Notes under the pieces: model-generated
Databases searched by the model: none
What the model saw: only the letters and a program-made list of their open reading frames with translations
Told to the model about the DNA's origin: nothing
NCBI GenBank assembly: GCA_945860165.1
Contig: CAMAPL010000001.1
Coordinates: forward strand, 62,001 to 126,000
Length of the DNA: 64,000 nucleotides
Direction: 5' to 3'
From: Rhizobium sp. Q54
GTDB taxonomy: Bacteria; Pseudomonadota; Alphaproteobacteria; Micropepsales; Micropepsaceae
Translations under genes and position numbers: made by a program
In this document: piece after piece, positions 20,602-30,911 of the stretch
Layout of the letters: each line of letters begins with the position of its first letter
How positions within the stretch are numbered: the first letter of the stretch is position 1

Positions 20602-21627
20602 TTAGCGGCTATTGAAACGGTCCACCAGCGACTGGGGATCGAGGGCGACGCGGCCGAGAACTTGTTGTGTCTGCCCCGCCCGTCCCAGAGACAGGCCGTC
20701 CAGCAGCACTTCCACGCTGGCGCCATCTTTGATCGCCATGGAAAGGCCCGGCGTGTTGGGCACCTGGTAGGTGTCCCCCGCCTTGAGGTCGCGGTTCATA
20801 TACAGGGTTCCGTCCTCGGCGCGCACGGTGATGCGGGTATCGTTGCGGGCGCGCAAGACAACGCGGGCGCCCCGGTTCTGCGCACCATAGACCTGGCTGA
20901 TATTGCCCGGCGGGACGACAGGAACCGAGGCCTGGTTGGAACCAGTAGTGCCAGCGGTTGCGGGCGTCGCGGGACCGGCGGCGGGCGGCGGCGTCGCGGC
21001 CTGGCCGGGATTGGCAATCGTGGCGTTGTTGATCGCCGGTAACGGTGTTGCGGTCTGAGCCGGGATCACCACCGGCGCTGGCGGTGCCGGAGCCTGGGGC
21101 TGGGCCAGAACCGGCGCGGGCGGCACCGGTTGATTGTCGTCACCACCGGATGACAGCAAATGCCAGATGCCGAATATCAGCAGCAACGCGACCACAACTG
21201 CGATGACGCGCCAGGCCTGCGGCAGGCGGTGGGATTCTTCCAGATGGATCGCTGCGGGCTCGTGCGACTGTTCCTCGGGGCGGCCGGAAATATCCTGCTT
21301 GTAGCGTTCGACATACTGGGCGGAGTCCAGACCCAGATGACGGGCATAAGAACGCACAAAGCCAATCGCATAAGTCCTGCCCGGCAAATCCTCGAGCCGG
21401 TCTTCTTCCAGCGCTTCCAGATGGTCCTTGCGGATTTTCAGGGCGCGCGAAATCTGGGCGATCTCATCGCCGCGCCGCAGCCGCGCCGCGCGCAAATCCT
21501 GGCCGACGGTCTCGAGCGGGTTTTCGCTGTCGCCAGAAATTTCGCGCAAGTGGATTCGACGGTGGTTCGGGCCGTTCTTTTCTCCACTGCCGTTATTCTC
21601 CAATGAAATTTGTGTAATTTTTGTCAT
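20602..21627 (-). CDS. RodZ-like helix-turn-helix membrane protein
   Basis: A 341-residue protein with the RodZ plan: a cytoplasmic helix-turn-helix near residues 42-115 (GQDLRAARLRRGDEIAQ, then GRTYAIGFVRSYARHLGL), a single transmembrane helix near residues 140-158 (WRVIAVVVALLLIFGIWHLL), a Pro/Ala-rich linker and a C-terminal DUF4115 beta domain. RodZ ties MreB filaments to the cell-wall machinery and so shapes rods. ATG at 21627. The order rodZ-like, ispG is common in proteobacteria. Moderate divergence from E. coli RodZ keeps the symbol open. Confidence 0.82.
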   Translation of the reverse strand: MTKITQISLENNGSGEKNGPNHRRIHLREISGDSENPLETVGQDLRAARLRRGDEIAQISRALKIRKDHLEALEEDRLEDLPGRTYAIGFVRSYARHLGLDSAQYVERYKQDISGRPEEQSHEPAAIHLEESHRLPQAWRVIAVVVALLLIFGIWHLLSSGGDDNQPVPPAPVLAQPQAPAPPAPVVIPAQTATPLPAINNATIANPGQAATPPPAAGPATPATAGTTGSNQASVPVVPPGNISQVYGAQNRGARVVLRARNDTRITVRAEDGTLYMNRDLKAGDTYQVPNTPGLSMAIKDGASVEVLLDGLSLGRAGQTQQVLGRVALDPQSLVDRFNSR

Positions 21628-21773
21628 AGATTTCCGGGGACACCGCCCGCCCTCCGATTTCTAGCAAAGGGGGGGGGCGAGAGGTTAAATATATGTTGGG
21701 GGCATCATATCCGACCAAGCCGGGTACGAACAACCGCTGCACTGCAAAAAATCCGGGTTATCCCGGAAAAGCC

Positions 21774-24032
21774 CTATTTCAGGACAATTCCGCGCTCGGC
21801 GGCGAAGGCAGCAAGTATGGTCCGCAGGGAATGGTCGGTCCGGCCGCACAGCCGGTCCACAAAGGCCGCAACCTCCCCCAGGTGCAGGCTGCGAATCATC
21901 ATCTTGACCGGGCCGATCTGGCCGGGCTGCATGGACAGTGCACGCAGGCCCAGCCCCAGCAGCGCCATGGCGTCCAGCGGCCGCCCCGCCATCTCGCCGC
22001 ACAGACTGAGATCGCCGGAATTCTCCGCAGCGCTCTGCACGATCAGGCGGATCAGGGTGAGCGAGGCGGGATTGAGATTGTCATAGCGGCGGGCAACGCG
22101 CGGATTGGTGCGGTCCACCGCAAAGGCAAGACTGAGAAGATCGTTGGAGCCGATGGAGACGAAATCGGCCGAGCGCATCAGCTGCGGCAACATGAAGGCC
22201 AGCGCCGGAACTTCCAACATCGCGCCCACCAGAACCTGGGTCGGGCGTATCAGGTTCAGCAGCCGGGCCCGCTCCAGTTCGCGGTCGATCAGGGCGCGGG
22301 CGCGGTTGAATTCGTCGACGTCCGACACCATCGGCAGCAGGATGCGCAAGGTGCGTCCCGCGCTCGCATTCAGCAAGGCGCGCACCTGGTAACGCAGCAA
22401 GGCCGGGCGATCGAGCGCGATGCGGATCGCGCGCCAGCCCAGCGCGGGATTTTCCTCCCGCTCCCAGCGCGCATAGGGCAGCACCTTGTCGCCGCCGAGA
22501 TCGAGGGTGCGAAACACCACCGGCTTATCGCCCGCAGCATCCAGAATTTTTTTGTAGAAGGCGGCTTGGTCGGCCAGGCGCGGCATGGTCTCGCCGATCA
22601 TGAACTGCAATTCGGTGCGGAACAGGCCGATGCCGTCGGCGCCCGATTGGTCCAGATGCGGCATGTCGAACTCAAGCCCGGCGTTCATCATCAGCCTGAT
22701 GGCGATGCCATCACGGGTGACCGCCGGCAAGTCGCGCACCGCCGCGAAGCGCGCCTGCATCTGGACGAGCACCGCGCGCTTTTCCTCGAACGCCTTCACG
22801 ATTTCGGCGGCGGGACGTAAGTGGACTTCACCCATCTCGCCATCGACCGCGATGCCATCGCCAGCACGGGCATTGTCGGCGATACCCTCCAGCGATGCGA
22901 CAATGGGAAGTCCCATGGACCGCGCCACGATGGCGACATGGCTGGTGGCAGCGGCCCCCTCTAGAACCAGCGCAACCAGCCTGTCGCGGCCATAATCCAG
23001 CAGTTCGGCCGGCCCCATGCCGCGAGCGATCAGCACCGCATTGGGCGGCAGGCTGCGGTCCGCGACATCCTCGCCGGTGAGATGGCGCAGCAGCCGCCGC
23101 GCCAGATCGTCAAAATCATGGGCGCGTTCACGCAGGATCGGATCGCCCATGCGCTGGACCCTGAGCCGTGTCTCGTCCTGCACGCGCTCCACCGCCGCTT
23201 CGGCAGTGAGGCCGGTGCGCACCGCATCGCGCATGCGCTGGCGCCAGCCCTGGTCATAGGCAAACAGGCGATAGGCTTCGATCACTTCGCGCCCCTCGCC
23301 CGTCAGGTCGAGCTCGCTGGAGGACAGCATCTGGTCCACGGATTCGCGCAGACTTGCAATCGCCGCTTCCAGACGCTTGAGCTCGTCCACTGGATTGTCG
23401 GCGATCATGCGCTCGACCTTGACGCGCGGCTCGTGCAGCACGACACGCCCTACGGCCACGCCTTCCGATAGCCCCTCGCCGACGAACTTGCGGGGCCGGT
23501 CGTGGCGCAGTTCCGGTTCGTCCAGTTCGGCAACGTTGAAGAAGCCGCCCTGGGCCACCACTTCGGCCAGCACCATAGCGACGGTCTGCAGCGCTTCGAC
23601 TTCCTCTTCGGCGTATAGCCGCTCGGCCTTGTTCTGAACGGTGAGCACGCCGAACACCTGGCCGCCGCGCACGATGGGAACGCCCAGGAAGGCCTTGAAC
23701 GGGTCTTCGCCGGTTTCCGGGCGGTAGGAAAAATGCGGGTCGGCGGGGGCGTCAGAAAGGTTCACCGCTTCGGCGGTCTCCGACACCATGCCGACCAGGC
23801 CTTCGCCTTCCTTCAGCCGAGTGGTGTGGACCGCCTCGCGCCTAAGGCCCTCGGTGGCGAAAAGCTCCAGCACCTTGCCGGCGCGGCGCAGATAGATCGA
23901 GCAGACTTCCGCCACCATGTTTGAGGCGATGACGGAGACCAGCTTGTCCAGCTGCATTTGGGCGCTGGTCTGCTCCGCCATGATCTCGCGCAGGCGGCGC
24001 AACAACAGACGTGGACCACCACCAGGCGACAT
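21774..24032 (-). CDS. ptsP: Enzyme I of the nitrogen phosphotransferase system
   Basis: A 752-residue protein combining an N-terminal GAF sensor (about residues 20-160) with a full PEP-protein phosphotransferase. The phospho-histidine site reads GAAATSHVAIVARSMGLP and the PEP site contains GIGLFRTELQFM and FRTLDLGGDK. It starts the regulatory PTS relay to NPr and IIANtr. ATG at 24032 has GGAG nine bases upstream; an in-frame TTG at 24047 is a poorer choice. In Alphaproteobacteria it regularly follows lysC, as here. Confidence 0.94.
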   Translation of the reverse strand: MSPGGGPRLLLRRLREIMAEQTSAQMQLDKLVSVIASNMVAEVCSIYLRRAGKVLELFATEGLRREAVHTTRLKEGEGLVGMVSETAEAVNLSDAPADPHFSYRPETGEDPFKAFLGVPIVRGGQVFGVLTVQNKAERLYAEEEVEALQTVAMVLAEVVAQGGFFNVAELDEPELRHDRPRKFVGEGLSEGVAVGRVVLHEPRVKVERMIADNPVDELKRLEAAIASLRESVDQMLSSSELDLTGEGREVIEAYRLFAYDQGWRQRMRDAVRTGLTAEAAVERVQDETRLRVQRMGDPILRERAHDFDDLARRLLRHLTGEDVADRSLPPNAVLIARGMGPAELLDYGRDRLVALVLEGAAATSHVAIVARSMGLPIVASLEGIADNARAGDGIAVDGEMGEVHLRPAAEIVKAFEEKRAVLVQMQARFAAVRDLPAVTRDGIAIRLMMNAGLEFDMPHLDQSGADGIGLFRTELQFMIGETMPRLADQAAFYKKILDAAGDKPVVFRTLDLGGDKVLPYARWEREENPALGWRAIRIALDRPALLRYQVRALLNASAGRTLRILLPMVSDVDEFNRARALIDRELERARLLNLIRPTQVLVGAMLEVPALAFMLPQLMRSADFVSIGSNDLLSLAFAVDRTNPRVARRYDNLNPASLTLIRLIVQSAAENSGDLSLCGEMAGRPLDAMALLGLGLRALSMQPGQIGPVKMMIRSLHLGEVAAFVDRLCGRTDHSLRTILAAFAAERGIVLK

Positions 24033-24195
24033 TAATTCAAACTCCAACCCGACATGTCATGGCCCGCCGGAGTGCGGGCCACCCAGTTGGGTACAAATAC
24101 CATATCGAAGAAAAAAACGGAGCCAAACCGGCTGTGAAACGCCACCGACTTCACTTGGGTGGTCCGCATTCGCGAGCCATGACACCAAAAGGACG

Positions 24196-25443
<1,248 letters not shown>

Positions 25444-25535
25444 GTATTGAATTCCTAAGTGGGGCCCGATTTGCCCCTGAATGGATGGCGGTCTACATAG
25501 ACGGGGTCAGGTTCCCGCTCAACCCTCGAAACGGC

Positions 25536-26270
25536 ATGGCAGATTCAGCCTCTATAGATCCCGCCGAAGTGGCCAAATTCTCGGCCATTGCCGCGGAATG
25601 GTGGGATCCTACCGGCAAGTTCGCCCCCCTGCACAAGTTCAACCCGGTGCGGCTGGCCTTTATCCGCACCGAAGCGGCGGCGCATTTCGGCCGGGACGCC
25701 AGGTCCCTGCGGCCGCTCGAGGGTCTTTCGCTGCTGGATATCGGTTGCGGCGGCGGGCTGTTGTCCGAACCCATGACCCGGCTGGGTTTTGCGGTTACCG
25801 GCGCCGATGCCTCGGAAAAGAATATCGGCACCGCCAAGGCCCATGCCGCCCAGTCCGGGCTGGAGATCAGGTACCGCGCCACCACCGCCGAAGTTCTGGC
25901 GGCCGAGGGCGCCAGCTTCGACGTGGTCCTCAATATGGAAGTGGTGGAACATGTGGCGGATGTGTCCGCTTACCTTGGCGCCTGCACCGAACTGGTGAAG
26001 CCCGGCGGAATCACCGTCGTCGCCACCATGAACAAGACCCTCAAGAGCCTCGCCTTGGCCAAGATTGGGGCCGAATATATCCTGGGCTGGCTGCCGCGCG
26101 GGACGCATGACTGGAACCGCTTTATTTCGCCTACGGAGCTTAGCGTGTCACTGGAAGAAACCGGCCTAACCATCCTGAAAACGCAGGGTGTTTCTTTTGA
26201 CCCGCTGGCATGGGATTGGAAACTGTCGTCCGATGTGGACGTCAACTACATGGTAGTGGCAAGACGCTAA
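25536..26270 (+). CDS. ubiG: Ubiquinone biosynthesis O-methyltransferase
   Basis: A 244-residue SAM methyltransferase acting on hydroxyl groups of ubiquinone intermediates. The opening [20 protein letters not shown] is diagnostic of UbiG; motif I is [13 protein letters not shown] near residue 65 and the late [11 protein letters not shown] closes the family pattern. ATG at 25536 is chosen to match family length; an ATG at 25485 would add 17 residues. The RatA/COQ10 protein near the left end suggests that quinone metabolism is well represented in this neighbourhood. Confidence 0.94.
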   Translation: MADSASIDPAEVAKFSAIAAEWWDPTGKFAPLHKFNPVRLAFIRTEAAAHFGRDARSLRPLEGLSLLDIGCGGGLLSEPMTRLGFAVTGADASEKNIGTAKAHAAQSGLEIRYRATTAEVLAAEGASFDVVLNMEVVEHVADVSAYLGACTELVKPGGITVVATMNKTLKSLALAKIGAEYILGWLPRGTHDWNRFISPTELSVSLEETGLTILKTQGVSFDPLAWDWKLSSDVDVNYMVVARR

Positions 26271-26674
26271 TTCGCACCTTCCGGGTCAGGCGGCAGGGGC
26301 GCGACGTCTACACCCTCTTCGACCAGTTCCTGGGCTTCCTTGTGGGTCGCCTCGCCATAGATGTGGCGGTCGGGCGTCTCGCCATAATGGATCTTGCGGG
26401 CTTCCTCCGCAAAAGTGGGACCGACATAGTCGGCATTCTCCTGCACATACTTGCGCAGGCCGGTGGCGAACTGGCGCATCTCGTCCGCCCTGCCCTTGGA
26501 GGACTTCTTGGTGCCGCTGACGGCAGGCGCCATGATCGCCTTTTCGATCCGCATGGAATCACAGACCGGGCATCCCAGCTGGCCGGCAAAGGACTGTTCG
26601 TCGAAGGCGGCGCTGTCGCGAAACCAGCCTTCGAATTCGTGCCCCTTATGGCAGTGCAAGGAATAGGAAATCAC
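26267..26674 (-). CDS. DUF1178 family protein
   Basis: A 135-residue protein of unknown function. It begins [20 protein letters not shown] and soon shows LGCPVC, so two Cys pairs could hold a zinc ion in a small ribbon. The end carries [20 protein letters not shown], the conserved DUF1178 segment. GTG at 26674 is preceded by GGGAG at seven bases, while the longer frame upstream makes no sense. It ends across the ubiG stop on the other strand by four bases. It is widely conserved in Alphaproteobacteria. Confidence 0.82.
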   Translation of the reverse strand: MISYSLHCHKGHEFEGWFRDSAAFDEQSFAGQLGCPVCDSMRIEKAIMAPAVSGTKKSSKGRADEMRQFATGLRKYVQENADYVGPTFAEEARKIHYGETPDRHIYGEATHKEAQELVEEGVDVAPLPPDPEGAN

Positions 26675-26851
26675 AGCTACGCTCCCTTGGCCTGCCCACG
26701 GACAGTGACAGAAACATGATCCGGGAACTGAGGATTCGCAAGACCCACCAATAGCGCGAGGGATTATGGCGATTGGCCAGGAGCGAGGAGCAATGTGAGT
26801 GATGGAACCCATGAGCGACGAGCGACGCCGCCAAGCGACAAAGGACCCGCG

Positions 26852-27688
26852 CTAGGGGCCAGCGAATTCGCGGTCGTGTTGAAGGTTGGGAACTTTCGCA
26901 CGCGCCTCCGCCGCCAGGGCCGGATCGATATCGGCAATTATGATACCCGGCTCGGTTCCGGCCTCCCCCAGAACTTCACCCCAGGGCGCAACGATCAGAC
27001 TGTGACCATAGGTCTTGCGGCCATTGGCATGTTCGCCGCCCTGCGCCGGCGCCATCACAAAGGCGCCATTCTCGATTGCCCGCGCCCGTAGCAGAACGTG
27101 CCAGTGCGCGCTGCCGGTGGGCACGGTGAATGCGGAGGGTACGGTGAAGAGGAAAGCTCCCTTCTGTGCCAGCTTGCGGTAGAGAATCGGGAAGCGCAGG
27201 TCGTAGCAAATGCTCAGGCCCACCTTGCCTAATTCCGTGTCGGCCACCACCGCTTCATTCCCGCCCGCCACGGTGTTGGACTCGCGATAGACCTCGCCCG
27301 AGGCCAGCTGCACATCGAACAGATGAATCTTGCTGTAGCGGGCGCGGATGCCACCGTCCGGCGCGAACAGGAAGGACCGGTTGGCGGTCTTGCTGTCGCT
27401 GACCTTGATGGCCACAGACCCGATCAGGATCCAGACTTTCAGCTCCGTCGCCAGGGCGGAAAAAACCGGCAGGGCCGGGTCATGCGTCTCGTCGTAACTC
27501 TGGGCCAGCTTAGCGCCGCCGTCTGGCGCCATCAGGGTGGTGTTTTCCGGCGTGGCGATAAAGATGGAGCCCCGGGCGGCTGCTTCCCGTACCAGCGCGA
27601 TGGTGTCGCGGATATTTTCCGCGACATCGTCGGTGGAGCATAGCTGAACGCATGCAGCCTTGAAGGGGGCCGCCCGGAATGCCGTCAT
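26852..27688 (-). CDS. Carbon-nitrogen hydrolase (Nit1-like, deaminated glutathione amidase type)
   Basis: A 278-residue nitrilase-fold amidase. The Glu-Lys-Cys triad is visible as TPENTTL, YSKIHLFDV and SICYDLRFP. This last motif and the overall length match the Nit1/NitA group, which repairs deaminated glutathione, although other omega-amidases look alike. ATG at 27688 is chosen because FKAACVQL follows at the usual distance; the frame runs on to 27814 without sense. It follows, on the same strand, the GlcG-like gene after four bases. Confidence 0.86.
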   Translation of the reverse strand: MTAFRAAPFKAACVQLCSTDDVAENIRDTIALVREAAARGSIFIATPENTTLMAPDGGAKLAQSYDETHDPALPVFSALATELKVWILIGSVAIKVSDSKTANRSFLFAPDGGIRARYSKIHLFDVQLASGEVYRESNTVAGGNEAVVADTELGKVGLSICYDLRFPILYRKLAQKGAFLFTVPSAFTVPTGSAHWHVLLRARAIENGAFVMAPAQGGEHANGRKTYGHSLIVAPWGEVLGEAGTEPGIIIADIDPALAAEARAKVPNLQHDREFAGP

Positions 27689-27692
27689 GTTG

Positions 27693-28241
27693 TTACTGCA
27701 CGCGGTCCTGGATTTTAGCAATGGCAGCGCGGGCGCAGACTTCGTCCTTGTCGCCGCCGGGAGCGCCCGACACCGAAATGAAGCCGACCACATCGCTGCC
27801 GGCCATGAGCGCAAACGCGCCGGGACGGGCGGTATCGATCATCGGATTGGCCTTGATCTCGGCGGCCAGTGCGGCGTCGGTGCCGGTCTTGGTCACAACT
27901 TCGCCACTGCTCATTTTGTATTTGAGCACCACCTGGGCCTTTGTCATGGCGATGCGCTGGGTGATGGCGGCAGCGCCGTCGTTTGAAATCACCACAATCG
28001 GCACACCGGCGGAGTCCGTAACCATCGTGGTGGTCTTGTAGGTGCTGGCCTGGCAGGAGGCGTTGGCAGCCTGGGCGGCTTCGATGGCCAGCGCGGTGGG
28101 AATACCGCGCGCGCGCGCCGGACGCGGAAGCTTCATTTCTTCGGCGCTGGGTGCGCCGACGATGGTCGGCGCGGGATTAGTCTGCGCCATGGCAGGCATG
28201 ACAATCGCAAGCGAGGTGACGGCGAGCAGAATCTTTTTCAT
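27693..28241 (-). CDS. Exported GlcG/HbpS-family heme-binding-like protein
   Basis: A 182-residue protein with a signal peptide (MKKILLAVTSLAIVMPAMAQ) and a GlcG/HbpS domain. Recognisable parts are ALAIEAAQAANASCQAS, the strand VTDSAGVPIVVISNDGA and the closing block VVGFISVSGAPGGDKDEVCARAAI. Members bind haem or cobalamin-like ligands or act as redox sensors; the ligand here is unknown. A cysteine sits both near the start of the domain and in the final helix. It is four bases upstream of the nitrilase gene on the same strand and probably cotranscribed. Confidence 0.8.
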   Translation of the reverse strand: MKKILLAVTSLAIVMPAMAQTNPAPTIVGAPSAEEMKLPRPARARGIPTALAIEAAQAANASCQASTYKTTTMVTDSAGVPIVVISNDGAAAITQRIAMTKAQVVLKYKMSSGEVVTKTGTDAALAAEIKANPMIDTARPGAFALMAGSDVVGFISVSGAPGGDKDEVCARAAIAKIQDRVQ

Positions 28242-28326
28242 GAATAGTCCCTTCCCGTTTCTGGAGTTTAATGCGCGGCATTATTCGGGTCGCCGCCGCG
28301 CTTTGTCCAGCCGTAAAGGGAAGAAA

Positions 28327-28581
28327 CTAGGCCAAAAGCGCGTCCAGCTTGCCTGCATTTTCCAGGGCATAAAGCTCGTCACAACCGCCGACATGGGTGT
28401 CGCCGATGAAAATCTGCGGCACGGTACGCGCGCCGCCGCTATTGGCCTGCATCTCTTCGCGTGCACCGTCATCCATGAAGATATCGATCTCCACGAGCTC
28501 CGCGCCTTTCTTTTTCAAAAGCGACTTGGCGCGCGCACAATAGGGGCAGAACGGGGTGGTGTAGAGGCGGACGGTTTTCAT
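28327..28581 (-). CDS. grxC: Glutaredoxin 3
   Basis: An 84-residue dithiol glutaredoxin with the active site C12-P-Y-C15 in TPFCPYCARAK, the cis-proline segment RTVPQIFIGDTHVGG and the end DELYALENAGKLD. It reduces disulphides and glutathionylated proteins in the cytoplasm. ATG at 28581. It follows the broken comF gene by 26 bases on the same strand, an order that is common in Alphaproteobacteria. Confidence 0.93.
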   Translation of the reverse strand: MKTVRLYTTPFCPYCARAKSLLKKKGAELVEIDIFMDDGAREEMQANSGGARTVPQIFIGDTHVGGCDELYALENAGKLDALLA

Positions 28582-28607
28582 GGCGGGACTCAGTGACTTC
28601 CTGTTTT

Positions 28608-29351
28608 CTATATAAGCACGTCCGACGCCTTCACAACGCGGGCGAGCGCCAGGACATGAACGCGCACAGCGCCCGCCCGTTTCAAAGCCCGGGCGCAGGC
28701 TTCCGCGGTGGCGCCGGTGGTCAGAACATCGTCGAGCAACAGGAGGCGTTTTCCAGATACCCGGGCCGGATCGGGAACCCGGAAAGCGCGCTGCACATTG
28801 CGCCGGCGCGCCTTGGCCGAAGCCATCGCACCCTGGCTGGGCGTTGAACGGCTTTTCATCAGCACAAAGGGATCGGCCGCCAGAGCGCTATTGGCTGCGA
28901 GCCATCGCGCCAGTTCTGCGGACTGGTTGTAGCGCCGCTGCCAGAGCCGCCAGCGATGCAGTGGTACCGGCACGATCAGATCGCAATCCGAAAAGCTGGT
29001 GCGGCCGGCACGCCCCAGCCTGCGGGCGAAACCCGGCACCAGGTCCAGGCGGTCGGCATGCTTGAGCGCCAGAATGGCGCCGCGGCTTTTGTCGTCATAG
29101 GCCAGAAGTGTGCGTGCCGTGTCGAAGGCAGGTTTGCGGGTGATGCAGGCGGCGCAGAAATTCTCCCCTCCCAGTTAAACCGGAAAGGGCAGACCGCAAC
29201 AGGCACAGCCCGGGCCATCGAGAAAGGCAATACCGCTCCAGCAGGCGGCGCAAAGCCCCTGGGCGCTGACCGGCAGGCGGCAGGACATGCAGAGCGGCGG
29301 AAACAGAAGATCGACCAGCCCCCGCGTGATATTTTTCCCATTCTCAGCCAT
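28608..29351 (-). pseudogene. comF-like phosphoribosyltransferase gene with an in-frame stop
   Basis: From ATG 29351 the frame encodes the ComF zinc-ribbon part (LFPPLCMSCRLPV, CAACWSG, CACCGLPFPV) and then meets TAA at 29177-29175. The same frame continues without any shift as LGGENFCAACITRKPAF and a complete phosphoribosyltransferase domain with the PRPP loop LLLDDVLTTGATAEAC and end. A Glu codon (GAA to TAA) is the simplest origin. A shorter product from 29039 would lack the zinc part. ComF helps natural DNA uptake, so loss is tolerated. It may instead be a sequencing error. Confidence 0.8.
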
Positions 29352-29370
29352 AGACGGTAGTCTAGCGCGG

Positions 29371-30267
29371 ATGCCGGACTTGCCAAACCATATGGGCCAC
29401 CCGCCCCTTTTCGATTTTTCCGCCAGCCTGCGGGCGCGCCGGCGGGCGCAGGTGTTGGCAGGCGACTGTTTCCTCGACCGGGCAGGCGCGGAAGGTCTGG
29501 CCGACCGGCTTGCTGCGGTGACGCGCAAATTCGCCTTGGGGCTGTGGATCGGCGCCCCGGCGAGCGAAGGCGATCCATTAAAAGAACCGGTGCCGCCGGA
29601 CATCGCACCCTTCGCCCAAGAATGGGTATGCGCCGATTTTGACGAACACGAGATACTCAACGCCGGTGAAAACCGCTTCGATATCGCCGCCAGCGTGTTC
29701 TCGTTACAGGCGATCAACGACTTGCCGGGCGCGCTGGTGCAGATCCGCCGTTTGCTCAAGCCCGACGGTTTGCTGATGGCCGCACTGCTGGGCGGGGCTA
29801 CCCTGTCGGAATTGCGTGACGGTTTTGCCCATGCCGAAAGCCTTACCCGCGGCGGCGCCTCGCCCCGCGTTTCGCCTTTTGCCGATGTCCGCGACCTGGG
29901 CGCCCTGTTGCAGCGTGGCGGCTTCGCCCTGCCCGTCAGCGATGTCGAACGGCTGATGGTGCGCTATAGGGATTTCTACGCTCTGGCGCGCGACCTGCGC
30001 GCCCATGGGCTGACCAATGTCTTGTCGGAGCGCAGCCGCAAATTCCTGCGGCGCGACACGCTGATGGCGCTACTGTCGCATTATGCCGCCCAGCATGCCG
30101 ATCCGGACGGCAAGCTGCGGGCGCGGTTTGAAATTCTGTATCTCACCGGCTGGTCGCCGCATGACAGCCAGCAAAAGCCTCTGGCGCCGGGAGCCGCAAA
30201 ATCGCGGCTTGCCGATGCGCTAGGCGCGACCGAAACCGTTATTTCAGGTTCGCGGACATCGTCGTGA
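29371..30267 (+). CDS. NDUFAF5/BioC-like methyltransferase-fold protein
   Basis: A 298-residue class-I methyltransferase-fold protein close to NDUFAF5, the complex I assembly factor: SVFSLQAINDLPGALVQIRR, then LKPDGLLMAALLGG, SPFADVRDLGALLQRGGF and FEILYLTGWSPHDSQQKP all follow that family in order. Where a SAM loop should read DLGCGxG, this protein has LGLWIGAPASEGD, so cofactor binding is uncertain. ATG at 29371; ATG at 29392 is possible. It overlaps the pilin gene tail to tail by 29 bases. It is divergent from comF with only 19 bases between the starts. Confidence 0.8.
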   Translation: MPDLPNHMGHPPLFDFSASLRARRRAQVLAGDCFLDRAGAEGLADRLAAVTRKFALGLWIGAPASEGDPLKEPVPPDIAPFAQEWVCADFDEHEILNAGENRFDIAASVFSLQAINDLPGALVQIRRLLKPDGLLMAALLGGATLSELRDGFAHAESLTRGGASPRVSPFADVRDLGALLQRGGFALPVSDVERLMVRYRDFYALARDLRAHGLTNVLSERSRKFLRRDTLMALLSHYAAQHADPDGKLRARFEILYLTGWSPHDSQQKPLAPGAAKSRLADALGATETVISGSRTSS

Positions 30268-30391
30268 AGAAGGTGACCAGCTTGGTGCCCACGCTGGTCA
30301 CGCCCGACAGGATCATGTTCGAGAGCAGACGGGCGATCAGGGCATATTCGATGGCGGTGGCGCCGCAGCTGTTGGCAGCGAACTGCTTCAC
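30239..30391 (-). CDS. Flp/Fap-type small pilin
   Basis: A 50-residue prepilin: short basic-polar leader, then CGATAIEYALIARLLSNMIL, where prepilin peptidase would cut after glycine and the E-Y pair five residues on is the Flp hallmark. The rest (SGVTSVGTKLVTFFTTMSANL) matches the Flp tail. The GTG start at 30391 overlaps the mutT stop by four bases. No tad secretion genes are nearby. An arginine inside the hydrophobic helix is unusual and may mean the pilin is drifting. Confidence 0.7.
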   Translation of the reverse strand: MKQFAANSCGATAIEYALIARLLSNMILSGVTSVGTKLVTFFTTMSANLK

Positions 30392-30798
30392 AACAGATCG
30401 CGTAGCATAGGAATAAGCGGCAAGTCGGCTGCGGGCATGGGAAAATCGTTCATGTCCTTTGGCCTTACCCATTTCAGCGCCGCGTGATGGCGCGGCTGGG
30501 GCGTGCCGTCCCATCTGCGGCAGACATAGAGCGGCATCAAAAGGTGAAAGGCGTCGTATGTGTGCGAAGCAAAGGTGAACGGCGCGAGGCAGGCCTCCTT
30601 CACCGCGATGCCGAGCTCTTCCCTCAACTCGCGGATCAGAGCGTCCTCGGGCCGTTCGCCGGTCTCGATTTTGCCACCTGGAAATTCCCATAACCCCGCC
30701 ATGTTTTTGCCCTCGGGACGTTGTGCAATCAGCACGCGTCCATCGGGGTCCACCAATGCCACCGCAACGACAAGCATCAAGGGTTGCGGAGTGTTCAT
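30388..30798 (-). CDS. mutT: MutT-type Nudix hydrolase (8-oxo-dGTP diphosphatase)
   Basis: A 136-residue Nudix enzyme that clears oxidised GTP from the nucleotide pool. The Nudix box begins GGKIETGERP and ends RELREELGI near residues 37-60, and WEFPGG precedes it as in MutT. Other family features, VVAVALVDPDGRVLIAQRP and LKWVRPKDM, fit. ATG at 30798. The stop overlaps the Flp pilin start (GTGA). In Alphaproteobacteria mutT is often close to argJ and secA, as here. Confidence 0.9.
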   Translation of the reverse strand: MNTPQPLMLVVAVALVDPDGRVLIAQRPEGKNMAGLWEFPGGKIETGERPEDALIRELREELGIAVKEACLAPFTFASHTYDAFHLLMPLYVCRRWDGTPQPRHHAALKWVRPKDMNDFPMPAADLPLIPMLRDLL

Positions 30799-30911
30799 CT
30801 GGGAGGAGCGCGACTAAAATGGGGTTAAACGAAATGGTTATCGCAGCTTAACGCTGACCCAACGCGTTACGATCCTAACCCCGGTGCGAGGTGGCAAACA
30901 AGGAGAAGACA

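Noticed and set aside
19522-21042. 506-residue plus-strand reading frame
   Set aside because: Antisense across ispG and the rodZ-like gene; no domain, and both minus-strand genes are secure.
24061-24080. Hairpin GGCCCGC/GCGGGCC between lysC and ptsP
   Set aside because: The stem is real, but there is no T tract on either strand and a 7-base GC stem is common at this GC content. Not called a terminator.
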